From Pseudomonas oryzae (GTDB lineage Bacteria; Pseudomonadota; Gammaproteobacteria; Pseudomonadales; Pseudomonadaceae), in NCBI RefSeq assembly GCF_900104805.1, contig NZ_LT629751.1, positions 1,469,001-1,533,000 of the forward strand: a stretch of DNA of 64,000 bases, read 5' to 3'. Below the pieces are notes generated by a model. It was not told the origin of the DNA. It worked only from the letters and a program-made list of their open reading frames with translations, and did no database searches. Made by a program: the position numbers and the translations under genes. Positions 26,759 to 35,969 of this stretch are shown piece by piece; the stretch's first letter is position 1, and each line of letters starts with the position of its first letter.

Positions 26759-28279
26759 TTAGCGGAAGACCTGCTGCCAGAGCATGAATGCCAGGGACAG
26801 GCTGGCGACCCAGATCACGACCCAGAAGTATTCGATGCTGGCCAGCAGCGAGGCTTGCTGGCTGATCTGCTGCCCCAGCTGGGTCATGGCCATCTTGGCG
26901 GCAACGCCACCTTCGTGAACCAGCGACAGGTATTGGGTCAGGTGCTGTTGCTGGGCGGAGAACACGGGGTCGCCCTGCGTGAGCCTGACGTTGAGCGAGT
27001 TGTACTGCACGGTGCTGCGCCACTGGATGAGCAGCGTAGCAACGCAAGTGCCCAGGGCTGAGGCGATTTCCCGCAGCATGTTCTTGACCTGAAGCGCATG
27101 GGAAAAGAGCTTGTCCTCATGCATCACGTCGCGGAAGCCCTGCATGGCGGTGGTGGCCAGAACCAGCATGGTGAAGCTGCCGTTGAGCAGCAGCGCCGGC
27201 AGGACGTGCTCCCAGAGATTGGCCTCGGGCGTGACGGAGGAAAGCAGCCAGCCATATATCCCCAGCCCCAGGAAGCCCAGGACGTAGAACTTCTTCGGCG
27301 CCGGGTAGCGCGGCAGGACGCGCAGCATGATCAGCCAGGTGACCACGGCCCCGGCCAGCCCCAGCGACTGGAAGTGCCCGATGGTTTCCCAGGAATAGCC
27401 CAAGCCCGCCTGGAGAAAAGTCGGCAGGATGTAGTTGTTGGCGCCGAGGATTATGTAACTGAAGGAGAACAGCGAGATACCGAGCACGAAACGCGGCTTC
27501 CAGAGCTCTCGGACCTTGAGTAGCGGCGTCTCGTGCCGGTGCTCCGCGTGAAAGTAGGTATAGAAGGCGAACGCCGCCAGGCCTACGAATCCGAGGAGTA
27601 TGTCGGTATCGTTGTAGAAGTCGTAGTAGGACCGTTGCAGAACGTACAGCAGGAAAAACGAGGCAAGCCCCAGCAACAGTATCCGCGCCGGGCTGCTCCG
27701 ACTCCATTCCTCTTCCGGATGCGGATCCTTCGGCAGGCACCTGAAAGCGAGCACCGCCGTCAGCGAGGTGGCCGATATCAGCACCCAGAACATGGCCTGC
27801 CAAGTGTCTTCGCTGACCGCGATCGAGGCCAACAGCGGGGCCGCGGCCGATCCGCCGGCGAGGCCGGTGGCGAAGACCTTGACCCCAACGAAGCGTCCCG
27901 GACCTGCGGGCATGTGCTGGACAAGGACCCGAGCGGTGGACATGAAGGCGGCGCCGCCCAGCGCCATCACCACCCGCCCCAGGGTGAAAGTGGTCAGATC
28001 ACTGCTCATGCTGCAGATCAGCGAGCCGAGGATGTGCACGGCGATGGAACCGAGCACGTAATGGCGCCAGCCCAGACGCTCGATCAGCCAGTGCTGCTTG
28101 GCGATGACCACCACCGCCAGGCAGGCGTATACGGCGGCCACGAAACTGTACTCCTCGGGGCTGGCATCGATTTCTCCGCGGATGGGCGCGGAGGCGAACG
28201 TCACCATGCCAACCTGCAGGAATTCGACCAGGCAGAGCAGGAAGATGGTGGACAGCAGGGCAGCATGCTTTTTGTACAT
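26759..28279 (-). CDS. MFS efflux pump, EmrB/DHA2 type
   Basis: 506 residues with about 14 predicted membrane segments, the size and layout of DHA2 drug:proton antiporters. N-terminus [20 protein letters not shown] enters the first helix. It is the last gene of a three-part efflux operon; its ATG follows the membrane-fusion protein gene by 4 bases. It would pump toxic aromatics, solvents or pathway intermediates out of the cytoplasm or inner membrane through the partner channel. Confidence 0.85.
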   Translation of the reverse strand: MYKKHAALLSTIFLLCLVEFLQVGMVTFASAPIRGEIDASPEEYSFVAAVYACLAVVVIAKQHWLIERLGWRHYVLGSIAVHILGSLICSMSSDLTTFTLGRVVMALGGAAFMSTARVLVQHMPAGPGRFVGVKVFATGLAGGSAAAPLLASIAVSEDTWQAMFWVLISATSLTAVLAFRCLPKDPHPEEEWSRSSPARILLLGLASFFLLYVLQRSYYDFYNDTDILLGFVGLAAFAFYTYFHAEHRHETPLLKVRELWKPRFVLGISLFSFSYIILGANNYILPTFLQAGLGYSWETIGHFQSLGLAGAVVTWLIMLRVLPRYPAPKKFYVLGFLGLGIYGWLLSSVTPEANLWEHVLPALLLNGSFTMLVLATTAMQGFRDVMHEDKLFSHALQVKNMLREIASALGTCVATLLIQWRSTVQYNSLNVRLTQGDPVFSAQQQHLTQYLSLVHEGGVAAKMAMTQLGQQISQQASLLASIEYFWVVIWVASLSLAFMLWQQVFR

Positions 28280-28283
28280 TCAC

Positions 28284-29459
28284 TCACCTGCCCGCCACGG
28301 AGGCGCCACCTTCGTTCGCCCGGATGATCGATTCGACGAGGGCGTCGGCATCCTGCATCTCATGGTCGAATGCCTGCGTACTGTAGGCCGAGTTGGAAGA
28401 CACGTCTGAGCTGCTCATGTCGCCGCGGCGGTCCCGGGTATCCACCGACACGTGCATGGACAAGCCGATGCGCAGGGGGTGTTTCGCGACCTCCGAGGCA
28501 TCCAGTGCGATCCTGACCGGCACCCGCTGGGTCACCTTGATCCAGTTGCCCGTCGCGTTCTGCGCCGGGAGCAGGGCGAAGGCGCTGCCGGTACCGGCGT
28601 CAAGGCCGACGATCTTGCCGTGGTAGACGGTGTCTGGACCGTAGACGTCCGAGGTCAGGGTCACCGGCTGGCCGATCCGCAGATGTTCAAGCTGCGATTC
28701 CTTGAAGTTCGCGTTGACCCACAGCGTGTCCAGCGGTACCACGGACATGAGTGCTACCCCGGGGTTGATGCGCTGGCCGACCTGCACGTCGCGCTTGGTC
28801 ACCGTTCCGGCGACCGGCGCGACAATCGACGTCCGCATCATGGCGATGTACGCATCGCGCAGATTGCTAGCGGCAGTTACCACATCGGGGTGCGTGCGCA
28901 GCTGTGTGCCATCGACCATGGCATGCCGCTGGGCCAGCGACTGTTGGCTGGCCTCCAGGGCAGCGCGGGCATTCTTAACGATGGTTTCCGAGTGCCGGAT
29001 CTCCTCCTTGGAGATCGCACCGCTGGCGGACAGCTGCTGACGGCGCGCGAGGTCGCTGGTGGCCTTGGCCAGGTCGTTCTGCCGCTGGGTGACTTCCGCG
29101 CTCAACTGCTCGACCTGCAGGTACTGGGTTCTTGCCAGGCGAGTGGCGCGGGCCAGGGCTGCCTGGGCGCGCTCGAAGTTGACCTTCGCGTCCACCGGAT
29201 TCAGCCGGATCAGGGTGTTGCCGACGCCCACGTGATCAGTGGTGTCGGCCTCGATGGCGATCACGGTGCCACTGATCTGCGAGGTGACCTGCACCACATT
29301 GCCCTGCACGTAGGCATCTTCGGTCGTTTCACTGTCGCTCCCCCAGAAATGCCACCCGGCCAGTCCTCCGAGCAGGATGGCAGTCGCGGCGGCAGCGACC
29401 AGGGGCTTCGGTGCGGGGCGAGGGGCGATCAGGGATTGCGCGGCTTGGGGTGCTGACAT
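28284..29459 (-). CDS. Membrane-fusion protein, EmrA/HlyD type
   Basis: About 391 residues from ATG 29459 (MSAPQAAQ); a GTG at 29468 overlapping the previous stop by 4 bases is an alternative. One N-terminal membrane anchor (AAAATAILLGGLAGWHFWG) is followed by the split lipoyl/beta-barrel halves (SETTEDAYVQGNVVQVTSQI; later VAPVAGTVTKRDVQVGQRI) with a coiled coil of about 100 residues between. It bridges the inner-membrane pump and the outer-membrane channel. Confidence 0.87.
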   Translation of the reverse strand: MSAPQAAQSLIAPRPAPKPLVAAAATAILLGGLAGWHFWGSDSETTEDAYVQGNVVQVTSQISGTVIAIEADTTDHVGVGNTLIRLNPVDAKVNFERAQAALARATRLARTQYLQVEQLSAEVTQRQNDLAKATSDLARRQQLSASGAISKEEIRHSETIVKNARAALEASQQSLAQRHAMVDGTQLRTHPDVVTAASNLRDAYIAMMRTSIVAPVAGTVTKRDVQVGQRINPGVALMSVVPLDTLWVNANFKESQLEHLRIGQPVTLTSDVYGPDTVYHGKIVGLDAGTGSAFALLPAQNATGNWIKVTQRVPVRIALDASEVAKHPLRIGLSMHVSVDTRDRRGDMSSSDVSSNSAYSTQAFDHEMQDADALVESIIRANEGGASVAGR

Positions 29460-29464
29460 GCTCT

Positions 29465-30964
29465 TCACTCGATGATGTCCGATATGGTGGCGAGGCGTTC
29501 ACTCGTCGGCTGGGGTCGATAGCCGCCGCCAAGGGCTCGGCTCAGATTGGCTTGCAGGGACAGGCCGCGGGCCTGCAACGTCACCAGCGATCGGCGCTCG
29601 CCGTAGACGGCGGTCTGGCTGACCAGCACCTGGATGTAGGAGGCCAGGCCCGCGCCATAGCGCTGGTTGACCAGCTCGTAGGCGTCAGTGGCGGTCTGTA
29701 CGGCGAGCTCCTGCTGCCGGATGCGCTCCTGCAGCCAGCGGATCGAGGACAGCTGGTCGGCAATGTCGTGCAGGGCTTCGACCAGGGTTTGGTTGTAGTT
29801 CTCGACAGCCAGGTCATAGGTGGCGTTCTGGGCGGACAGGTTCGCGCGCAATCGCCCGCCCTCGAAGATCGGCAGGCTGATCGCCGGGCCGAACCCGAGC
29901 GTGTGGCTGGCACCCCGGGCGAAGGTGTCCAGGCCCATGCTCTGCAGGCCGATGAAGGAGGTCAGGTTGACGTTGGGATAGAACTGCGCCTTGGCGACAT
30001 TGATGTCCTGGCTGGCGGCCTCCACCCGCCAGCGCTGCGCCACCACGTCCGGACGATGACCGAGCAGGTCAGCGGGGAGATTGCCCGGGATGCTGAGATC
30101 GGAGGACGGTTTGAGTTGCGGAGGCTGGATGCTGCGCCCGCGGTCGGGCCCCTTGCCGACCAAGGCCGCCAGGCGGTTGCGACCGAGTTCCAGGGCTTCC
30201 TTGAGGGCGATGATCCGCGCGCGAGATGCAGTGATGCTCGCTTCGGACTGCTTGATGTCGATCTGGCTGTCCAGTTCCGCGGCAAAGCGCTGCCGGGTAA
30301 GCGCGTGGATGCGCTCCTGTTGCTCGAGCATCTGCTGCTCGACAGCCAGTTGGTCATAGGTCGCCTGCAGGTCGATATAGGCCTGGACAATGCTGGACGA
30401 CAGCACCAGACGAGCGGTGTACTGGTCGACCTCGGCGGCCCTGCGGCGGCCCACCGCGGCTTCTACGGCCGCCTTGTTCCTGCTCCAGAAATCCAGCTCG
30501 TAGCTGCCATTGAGCATGCCCTGGCCGATGTTCTGCCAAGTGCCCGCCACGGCGGCCGGTGCGGTGCCATCGGCGCTGTAGCGTTGCCGGATGACCGACA
30601 GGGAGCCATCCACCTCTGGCATGAGGCGCGACTCCTGGAGCCCCTGCGAGGCTTCCGCCTGGCGCACGCGGGCGGCTGCCGCGCGCAGGCTGGGTGCGTT
30701 TTCCAGCGCCTCGGCAATCAAGGTGTCCAGCTGTGCGTCCGCGAACCCCGACCACCAATCGGCCTGCGGCCAGTTGGCGGGCGAAACCGTGATGCCCTCC
30801 AGGGCCTGGACAGCCTCGAGATCATCCGGATTGACCAGGCTCGACTTCGGCTGCAGGTCGCTGAACGAGCAGCCGGCAACCAGCAGCGCGCCCAGAATGG
30901 GGGCGGAAAGGCGGAAGGCGCACCGCCTTCCGGAGACATCCGGGCGCGCGGGAGACTCACTCAT
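29465..30964 (-). CDS. Outer-membrane efflux lipoprotein, OprM/NodT family
   Basis: 499 residues. The signal peptide ends in the lipobox LLVAGC, so the mature protein is lipid-anchored at that cysteine. Two TolC-like repeats follow, each with long coiled helices. It forms the outer-membrane channel of the tripartite pump. It is first in the operon, and a palindromic site lies within 25 bases upstream of its start. Confidence 0.87.
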   Translation of the reverse strand: MSESPARPDVSGRRCAFRLSAPILGALLVAGCSFSDLQPKSSLVNPDDLEAVQALEGITVSPANWPQADWWSGFADAQLDTLIAEALENAPSLRAAAARVRQAEASQGLQESRLMPEVDGSLSVIRQRYSADGTAPAAVAGTWQNIGQGMLNGSYELDFWSRNKAAVEAAVGRRRAAEVDQYTARLVLSSSIVQAYIDLQATYDQLAVEQQMLEQQERIHALTRQRFAAELDSQIDIKQSEASITASRARIIALKEALELGRNRLAALVGKGPDRGRSIQPPQLKPSSDLSIPGNLPADLLGHRPDVVAQRWRVEAASQDINVAKAQFYPNVNLTSFIGLQSMGLDTFARGASHTLGFGPAISLPIFEGGRLRANLSAQNATYDLAVENYNQTLVEALHDIADQLSSIRWLQERIRQQELAVQTATDAYELVNQRYGAGLASYIQVLVSQTAVYGERRSLVTLQARGLSLQANLSRALGGGYRPQPTSERLATISDIIE

Positions 30965-30966
30965 CT

Positions 30967-30987
30967 ATAGATACCATTAGTGTCTAT
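30967..30987. promoter_or_regulatory. Probable TetR operator before the efflux operon
   Basis: ATAGATAC-CATTA-GTGTCTAT is a near-perfect inverted repeat (7 of 8 pairs), 2-23 bases upstream of the OprM-type gene start. A TetR-family gene lies just upstream on the same strand. Confidence 0.6.
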
Positions 30988-30994
30988 TTGGGCC

Positions 30995-31019
30995 GAAAAA
31001 AGAGACCGCACGGCCTCTT
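30995..31019 (-). terminator. Terminator of the TetR gene
   Basis: On the - strand AAGAGGCCG-TG-CGGTCTCTT (one mismatch) is followed by TTTT. It lies about 20 bases after the TetR stop and separates it from the efflux operon. Confidence 0.65.
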
Positions 31020-31040
31020 CGATTATTCCTTGCGGCTTGC

Positions 31041-31670
31041 TCAGGCGCTGCGCAGCCCCTTGACGATCAGCCCGACGGTTACTTCCAGTTCGTCGGTAGA
31101 GCGCAGATTCCCGGTGAGCAGGTGCAGCCAGGAGATTCCCGTCAGCAGCGTGATGGCCGCCTCGATGGCCGGCCCTTCGCGAATTTCCTGACGATCCAAG
31201 GCCCGCTGAAGGATCTTGTGCATGACCTGCTGCCGGCGCGGCAGGAACGACAAGCGGAACTCCTCAAGCGCATCGGGAGAAAGCTGCAGCTCGGTAATGA
31301 AGCTGCGAAGCACTTCCCCTGAACGGGAGGTGTCCCACCAGTTCCACAGTGCGTACAGGTGTTCGCGCAAATCCTGCTCCAAGCAGCCATTGTCGGGCGT
31401 CTTGAGGGAGGCTTCGCCGGTACGCTCGTATACGTCGCGGATCAGGGCGGCTTTGTTCTTCCACCAGCGGTAGATGGTCGGCTTGCTCGACGCCGCCCGG
31501 GCCACCACGGCATCCAGGGTGAATCCAGCGTAGCCGCGCTCTTCGAGTATCTCGGCGGCGGCCGTGAGAATCGCATTGGTGGTCTCTTCGCTGCGCACGG
31601 CGCCAACGGAAAGCCGGCTGCGCGACTTCGGTTTGCCTTCTGGTGCAGAAGTGTTGTGACGCCTGGTCAT
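31041..31670 (-). CDS. TetR-family transcriptional repressor
   Basis: 209 residues from ATG 31670 (MTRRHNTS); an upstream ATG at 31685 in the same frame would add 5 residues. Helix-turn-helix at about 40-65 (FTLDAVVARAASSKPTIYRWW) and a C-terminal TetR_C-type ligand domain. It lies immediately upstream of the efflux genes, so it probably represses them until a toxic ligand binds. Confidence 0.85.
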   Translation of the reverse strand: MTRRHNTSAPEGKPKSRSRLSVGAVRSEETTNAILTAAAEILEERGYAGFTLDAVVARAASSKPTIYRWWKNKAALIRDVYERTGEASLKTPDNGCLEQDLREHLYALWNWWDTSRSGEVLRSFITELQLSPDALEEFRLSFLPRRQQVMHKILQRALDRQEIREGPAIEAAITLLTGISWLHLLTGNLRSTDELEVTVGLIVKGLRSA

Positions 31671-31685
31671 GTCAACCTCGATCAT

Positions 31686-32012
31686 CGCGAGCGGTCGTAC
31701 TCGAGTTCGGCGCCGATGCTGGTGCAGGTGCCCGAACAGGGCTAACGAAACTTTCAGTATTTATAATCAGCGAATCCCCACTGTGTCAATCGAGCTTAAG
31801 CTCGCATAGGGTGCGTCTTGTTGGCGGCGTTGATACGACCGGAAAGCGCCATGTAGCGTTGCACTCTCACGCTGATGTTGTTCCAGCGGCGGCTGATGAC
31901 AATCAGTGACACCATCTCGGGCGCTCTACAAGAGCTGCCCGCCGTTGCCAATCCGGGGCAAGCTGGCTGCGCAAGATCACTGCCGCCCGCATCGCTAAGG
32001 CCGGATTGTCAC
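31686..32012. other. 327-base intergenic stretch with one palindrome
   Basis: No gene recognised. CGAGCTTAAGCTCG (31791-31804) is a perfect 14-bp palindrome about 120 bases upstream of the TetR start and could be an operator. The rest, between the convergent end of nahR and the TetR promoter, shows nothing I can name. Confidence 0.4.
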
Positions 32013-32915
32013 TCAATCCGAAAACAGCTCGAACATCAGCTGTCGCAACCAGCGGTTGGCCGGGTCTTTGTGGTACTTCGCGTGCCAGAACATGTTGATG
32101 GCGATTTCCGGCAGGGCCACGGGGAGGGGCAGGGTGGTCAGGCCGAAGGGCTCCACGCAGCAGTCGGCGAAGCGCTCGGGTACGGTGGCGAGCAGCTCGG
32201 TGCGCTGGAGGATATGGCCTACGGCGACGAAGTGCGGCACCTCCAGGCGGATGTCGCGTCGGATGCCGGCCCGCGTCATGTGGGTGTCCACTTCGCCGTG
32301 GCCGGTGCTGGCGGCGATGACGCGCACATGGCCGTAGGCGCAGAAGCGCTCCAGGGTCAGGGGCTCGCGGGTGGCCGGATGATCCTTGCGGCACAGGCAC
32401 ACGTAGCGGTTGTGGAACAGCCGGCGCTGGAAGAACCCGGCCTGCAGGTTGGGCAGCAGGCCTACGGCCAGGTCCACGGTGCCGTCCTGCAGGGCCTGCA
32501 CCAGGCTCACCGAGCTGTCGCGCACGGTGCTGATCACGCAGCGGGGCGCCTGGCGCGTGAGGGCATCCATCAGCCGCGGCATGAAATAGATTTCGCCGAT
32601 GTCGGTCATGGCCAGGGTGAAGGTGCGCTCGCTGGTCAGCGGATCGAAGCGTTCCTGGTGATGCAGGGCTTCGCGCAGGGTGTGCAACGCCTGGGCGACG
32701 GGCTCGGCCAGCTGCGCAGCGTAGGGCGTGGGCTCCATACCCTGGTAGGTGCGCACGAAGAGGTCGTCCTGCAGCGCGGTGCGCAGGCGCTTCAGGGCGT
32801 TGCTCACGGCAGGCTGGGTCAGGCCCAGGCTCTCCGCGGCGGTGGAGACGCGTCGATCCACCAGCAACTGGTTGAACACCACCAGCAGGTTCAAATCCAG
32901 GTCACGCAGTTCCAT
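32013..32915 (-). CDS. nahR: NahR/NagR-type LysR activator (salicylate-responsive)
   Basis: 300 residues, starting MELRDLDLNLLVVFNQLLVD and continuing with AAESLGLTQPAVSNALKRLR, practically the known NahR sequence; later ERTFTLAMTDIGEIYFMPRL and INMFWHAKYHKDPANRWLRQ also agree. NahR binds salicylate and activates the naphthalene and salicylate operons. It is divergent from nahG with 153 bases between, the expected arrangement for autoregulation and activation. Confidence 0.95.
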   Translation of the reverse strand: MELRDLDLNLLVVFNQLLVDRRVSTAAESLGLTQPAVSNALKRLRTALQDDLFVRTYQGMEPTPYAAQLAEPVAQALHTLREALHHQERFDPLTSERTFTLAMTDIGEIYFMPRLMDALTRQAPRCVISTVRDSSVSLVQALQDGTVDLAVGLLPNLQAGFFQRRLFHNRYVCLCRKDHPATREPLTLERFCAYGHVRVIAASTGHGEVDTHMTRAGIRRDIRLEVPHFVAVGHILQRTELLATVPERFADCCVEPFGLTTLPLPVALPEIAINMFWHAKYHKDPANRWLRQLMFELFSD

Positions 32916-33319
32916 GGAGCCTCGCTCGGGTCATCGCCGACGCCCCGCCGGGCTGGCAGGAGCATTCACAATGCTAATAGTTTGTATGGTGTTTGGTGCA
33001 TTTATCAATAGTGCTGACTTCGCCATGATCGGTCGTACCCAAACAACAAAACCATGACGGGTATCAGCATGAACAACAACAAACCTGCCTTGCGCATCGG
33101 TATCGTCGGCGGCGGCATTTCCGGCGTCGGCCTGGCACTGGATCTGTGCCGCCATTCCCATCTCCAGGTACAGCTGTTCGAGTCCGCGCCGGCGTTCGGC
33201 GAGGTGGGTGCCGGCGTGTCCTTCGGCCCCAACGCGGTGCGCGCCATCGCCGGCTTGGGCTTGGGAGAGGCCTATCTGCAGGTCGCCGACCGTACGCCGG
33301 AGCCCTGGCAGGACGTGTG
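32847..33319. repeat. Source copy of a duplicated nahR-nahG segment
   Basis: This stretch (first 69 bases of nahR, the intergenic promoter region and the first 250 bases of nahG) recurs in diverged form at 38643-39097. The intergenic part is about 90% identical by eye over 150 bases. Confidence 0.85.
32916..33068 (+). promoter_or_regulatory. nahR/nahG divergent promoter region
   Basis: Includes ATTCACAATGCTAATAG (starting at 32963), a partial match to the NahR consensus ATTCA-N-GCT-NN-TGAT with 3 extra bases, and an AT-rich ATTTATCAATAGTGCT. The same sequence is strongly kept in the duplicate at 38713-38864, suggesting function. Confidence 0.5.
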
Positions 33320-34361
33320 GTTCGAGTGGCGCCGCGGTAGCGATGCCGGCTACCTGGGGGCCAGCATCGCTCCCGGCGTGGGCCAGTCCTCGGTGCACCG
33401 GGCGGACTTCCTCGACGCGCTGGTCACCCACCTGCCCGAAGGTATCGCCCAATTCAGCAAGCGCGCCACCCAGGTCGAGCAGCAGGGCGACGAGGTGCGG
33501 GTACTGTTCACCGACGGCACGGATTACCGCTGTGACCTGCTGATCGGCGCCGACGGCATCAAGTCCGCGCTGCGCAGCCATGTGCTGGAAGGCCAGGGGG
33601 GGGCGCCGCAGGCGCCGCGCTACACCGGGACCCGCGCCTATCGCGGGATGATCGACAGCCAGCGCCTGCGCGAAGCCTATCAGGCCCACGGCATCGACGA
33701 GCACCTGGTGGACGTGCCGCAGATGTATCTGGGACTCGACGGCCATATTCTGACCTTCCCGGTGAAGCACGGTCGCATCATCAACGTGGTGGCCTTCATC
33801 TCCGACCGCAGCCAGCCGGAGCCGACCTGGCCCGCGGATGCCCCCTGGGTGAGCGAGACGAGCCAGCGCGAGATGCTCGACGCCTTCACCGGCTGGGGCG
33901 ACGCCGCGCGCGTCCTGCTGGAGTGCATCCCAGCGCCAACTCTCTGGGCACTGCACGACTTGGCGGAGCTGCCGGGCTACGTGCACGGTCGGGTCGCCCT
34001 GATCGGCGACGCCGCCCACGCCATGTTGCCGCACCAAGGCGCCGGCGCCGGCCAGGGGCTGGAGGACGCCTACTTCCTCGCCCGCCTGCTGGGCGATGTG
34101 AGAGCCGATGCCAGCAACCTCGCCCAGCTGCTCGAAGCCTACGACGCCCTGCGCCGCCCCCGCGCCTGCCGCGTGCAGCGAACTTCCTGGGAGGCCGGCG
34201 AACTGTACGAACTGCGCGACCCGGTCGTCGGTGCGAACGAGCAGGCGCTGGGGGATGTCCTGGCGACCCGCTTCGACTGGTTGTGGAACCACGATCTCGA
34301 TGCCGACCTGGACGCGGCCTGTGCGCGTCTGGGTTGGGAAGCCATGAGCGCCTGCGCCTGA
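33069..34361 (+). CDS. nahG: Salicylate hydroxylase (salicylate 1-monooxygenase)
   Basis: 430 residues from ATG 33069 (MNNNKPALRI), matching the NahG start; an in-frame ATG at 33054 is possible. FAD-binding GGGISG (14-19), the DG motif LLIGADGIKSALR and GDAAHAM (312-318) are present, and long stretches match Pseudomonas NahG (FGEVGAGVSFGPNAVRAI, MYLGLDGHILTFPV, RFDWLWNHDLD). It turns salicylate into catechol using NADH and O2. Catechol then enters the meta-cleavage genes of either cluster in this window. Confidence 0.95.
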   Translation: MNNNKPALRIGIVGGGISGVGLALDLCRHSHLQVQLFESAPAFGEVGAGVSFGPNAVRAIAGLGLGEAYLQVADRTPEPWQDVWFEWRRGSDAGYLGASIAPGVGQSSVHRADFLDALVTHLPEGIAQFSKRATQVEQQGDEVRVLFTDGTDYRCDLLIGADGIKSALRSHVLEGQGGAPQAPRYTGTRAYRGMIDSQRLREAYQAHGIDEHLVDVPQMYLGLDGHILTFPVKHGRIINVVAFISDRSQPEPTWPADAPWVSETSQREMLDAFTGWGDAARVLLECIPAPTLWALHDLAELPGYVHGRVALIGDAAHAMLPHQGAGAGQGLEDAYFLARLLGDVRADASNLAQLLEAYDALRRPRACRVQRTSWEAGELYELRDPVVGANEQALGDVLATRFDWLWNHDLDADLDAACARLGWEAMSACA

Positions 34362-34436
34362 GGCGACGGCTGCCCATTCCGGGGGCGCACCAGACGGCGT
34401 CCCCGGCTCAATAACAATGACAAGAAGAGCCATACC

Positions 34437-35792
34437 ATGCGTACGATCGATGCAGGAGCCCTGCTGGACGGGGCGCGCTTCAATGCCTTTCACATGCGTG
34501 TACTGTTCTGGTGCGCGCTGATTATCATTTTCGACGGTTACGATCTGGTCATCTACGGTGTGGTGTTACCTGCGCTGATGAAGGACTGGGGGTTGACCGC
34601 ACTGGAGGCTGGCCTACTGGGCAGCTGCGCGCTGGTGGGGATGATGCTGGGGGCGCTGTTCTTCGGCCCCCTGTCGGACCGCATCGGGCGGCGCAAGACC
34701 ATCATGACCTGCGTGATCCTGTTCAGCGGCTTCACCGTCATCAACGGCTTCGCGCGCAGCCCCGAGGAATTCGCCCTGTGCCGCTTTCTCGCCGGACTCG
34801 GCATCGGCGGGGTGATGCCCAACGTTGTGTCGCTGATGAACGAATACGCGCCGAAGAAGCTGCGCAGCACCCTGGTGGCGATCATGTTCAGTGGCTACTC
34901 CGTTGGCGGGATGCTCTCCGCCGGGCTGGGCATGCTGTTGATGCCGAGCTGGGGCTGGCAAGCGGTGTTCTTCGTCGCGGTGATTCCGCTGCTGGTGCTG
35001 CCGCTGCTGGTACGCCAGTTGCCTGAGTCGCTGAACTTCCTGTTGCGTCAGGGGCAGGTGGAGCGTGCCCAGGGACTGCTGCGCCGGGCGGTGCCGGACT
35101 ACCAGCCACGCTCGGGAGACCAGTTGAGTCTCGCCACGGGCAAGGCCGCCAAGGGCTCGATCCCGCAACTGTTCCAGGAAGGCCGCCTGCTCAACACCCT
35201 CATGCTCTGGCTGGCGTTCTTCTGCTGCCTGCTGATGATCTACGCCCTGAGCTCCTGGCTGCCCAAGCTGATGAATGCGGCCGGCTACGGGTTGAACTCC
35301 AGCCTGGCCTTCCTGCTGGTGCTCAACTTCGGGGCCATCTTCGGTGCCGTCGGTGGTGGCTGGCTGGCGGATCGCATCGGTCTCGGACGGGTGCTGCTGG
35401 GCTTCTTCGTCGGCGGCGCGCTCTCGCTCAGCCTGCTGGCGCTGAAGTCGCCGCTGCCGGTGCTGTACCTGCTGATCGGCATCGCCGGCGCCTGCACCAT
35501 CGGCACGCAGATCCTCGCCAATGCCTGCACGGTGCAGTTCTACCCCGCGCACATCCGCTCCACGGGGCTGGGCTGGGCCATGGGCATCGGCCGCATCGGC
35601 GCCATCATCGGTCCGATGCTTGGCGGTGCCCTGCATGCGGCGTCGATGCCGCTGCAAGTCAGCTTCCTTGCCTTCGCGGCGCCGGGCGTGGTGGGTGCGA
35701 TCGCCATCGGGGTATTCCTCTGGCACCAGCCGGGCCGGCTGCCACGCCCTGAGGTGATGGCCGCGAAGCCGGTGGAATCGACCACGGCCTGA
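34437..35792 (+). CDS. Aromatic acid:H+ symporter (MFS, BenK/PcaK type)
   Basis: 451 residues, 12 membrane segments. The first helix carries IIIFDGYDLVIYG, with the DGYD motif of the aromatic-acid symporter family, and the loop 2-3 motif GPLSDRIGRRKT; LADRIGLGR lies at the matching place in the second half. It lies 75 bases after nahG and before an OprD porin, so it probably imports salicylate or benzoate. Confidence 0.88.
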   Translation: MRTIDAGALLDGARFNAFHMRVLFWCALIIIFDGYDLVIYGVVLPALMKDWGLTALEAGLLGSCALVGMMLGALFFGPLSDRIGRRKTIMTCVILFSGFTVINGFARSPEEFALCRFLAGLGIGGVMPNVVSLMNEYAPKKLRSTLVAIMFSGYSVGGMLSAGLGMLLMPSWGWQAVFFVAVIPLLVLPLLVRQLPESLNFLLRQGQVERAQGLLRRAVPDYQPRSGDQLSLATGKAAKGSIPQLFQEGRLLNTLMLWLAFFCCLLMIYALSSWLPKLMNAAGYGLNSSLAFLLVLNFGAIFGAVGGGWLADRIGLGRVLLGFFVGGALSLSLLALKSPLPVLYLLIGIAGACTIGTQILANACTVQFYPAHIRSTGLGWAMGIGRIGAIIGPMLGGALHAASMPLQVSFLAFAAPGVVGAIAIGVFLWHQPGRLPRPEVMAAKPVESTTA

Positions 35793-35969
35793 CCTTCATC
35801 TCCTCGCCGGGCGGGCCTTTCGGCAACGGCAGGCCCGCTCTCTGCCAGTTCGTTCCGTTGCTACCGTCTTGCCGGTCGTGAGGTTGGCAGGACGGCAACT
35901 CACACCCTCCGCGCCTTCCTCCGACGAGAGGCAGCGGGGCATCCAAAAACATAAGAACAAGAGAAAACC

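Noticed and set aside
31903..32400. - strand frame under nahR, 165 codons
   Set aside because: Overlaps nahR in another frame and is made of Arg/His/Pro-rich sequence typical of frame shadows.
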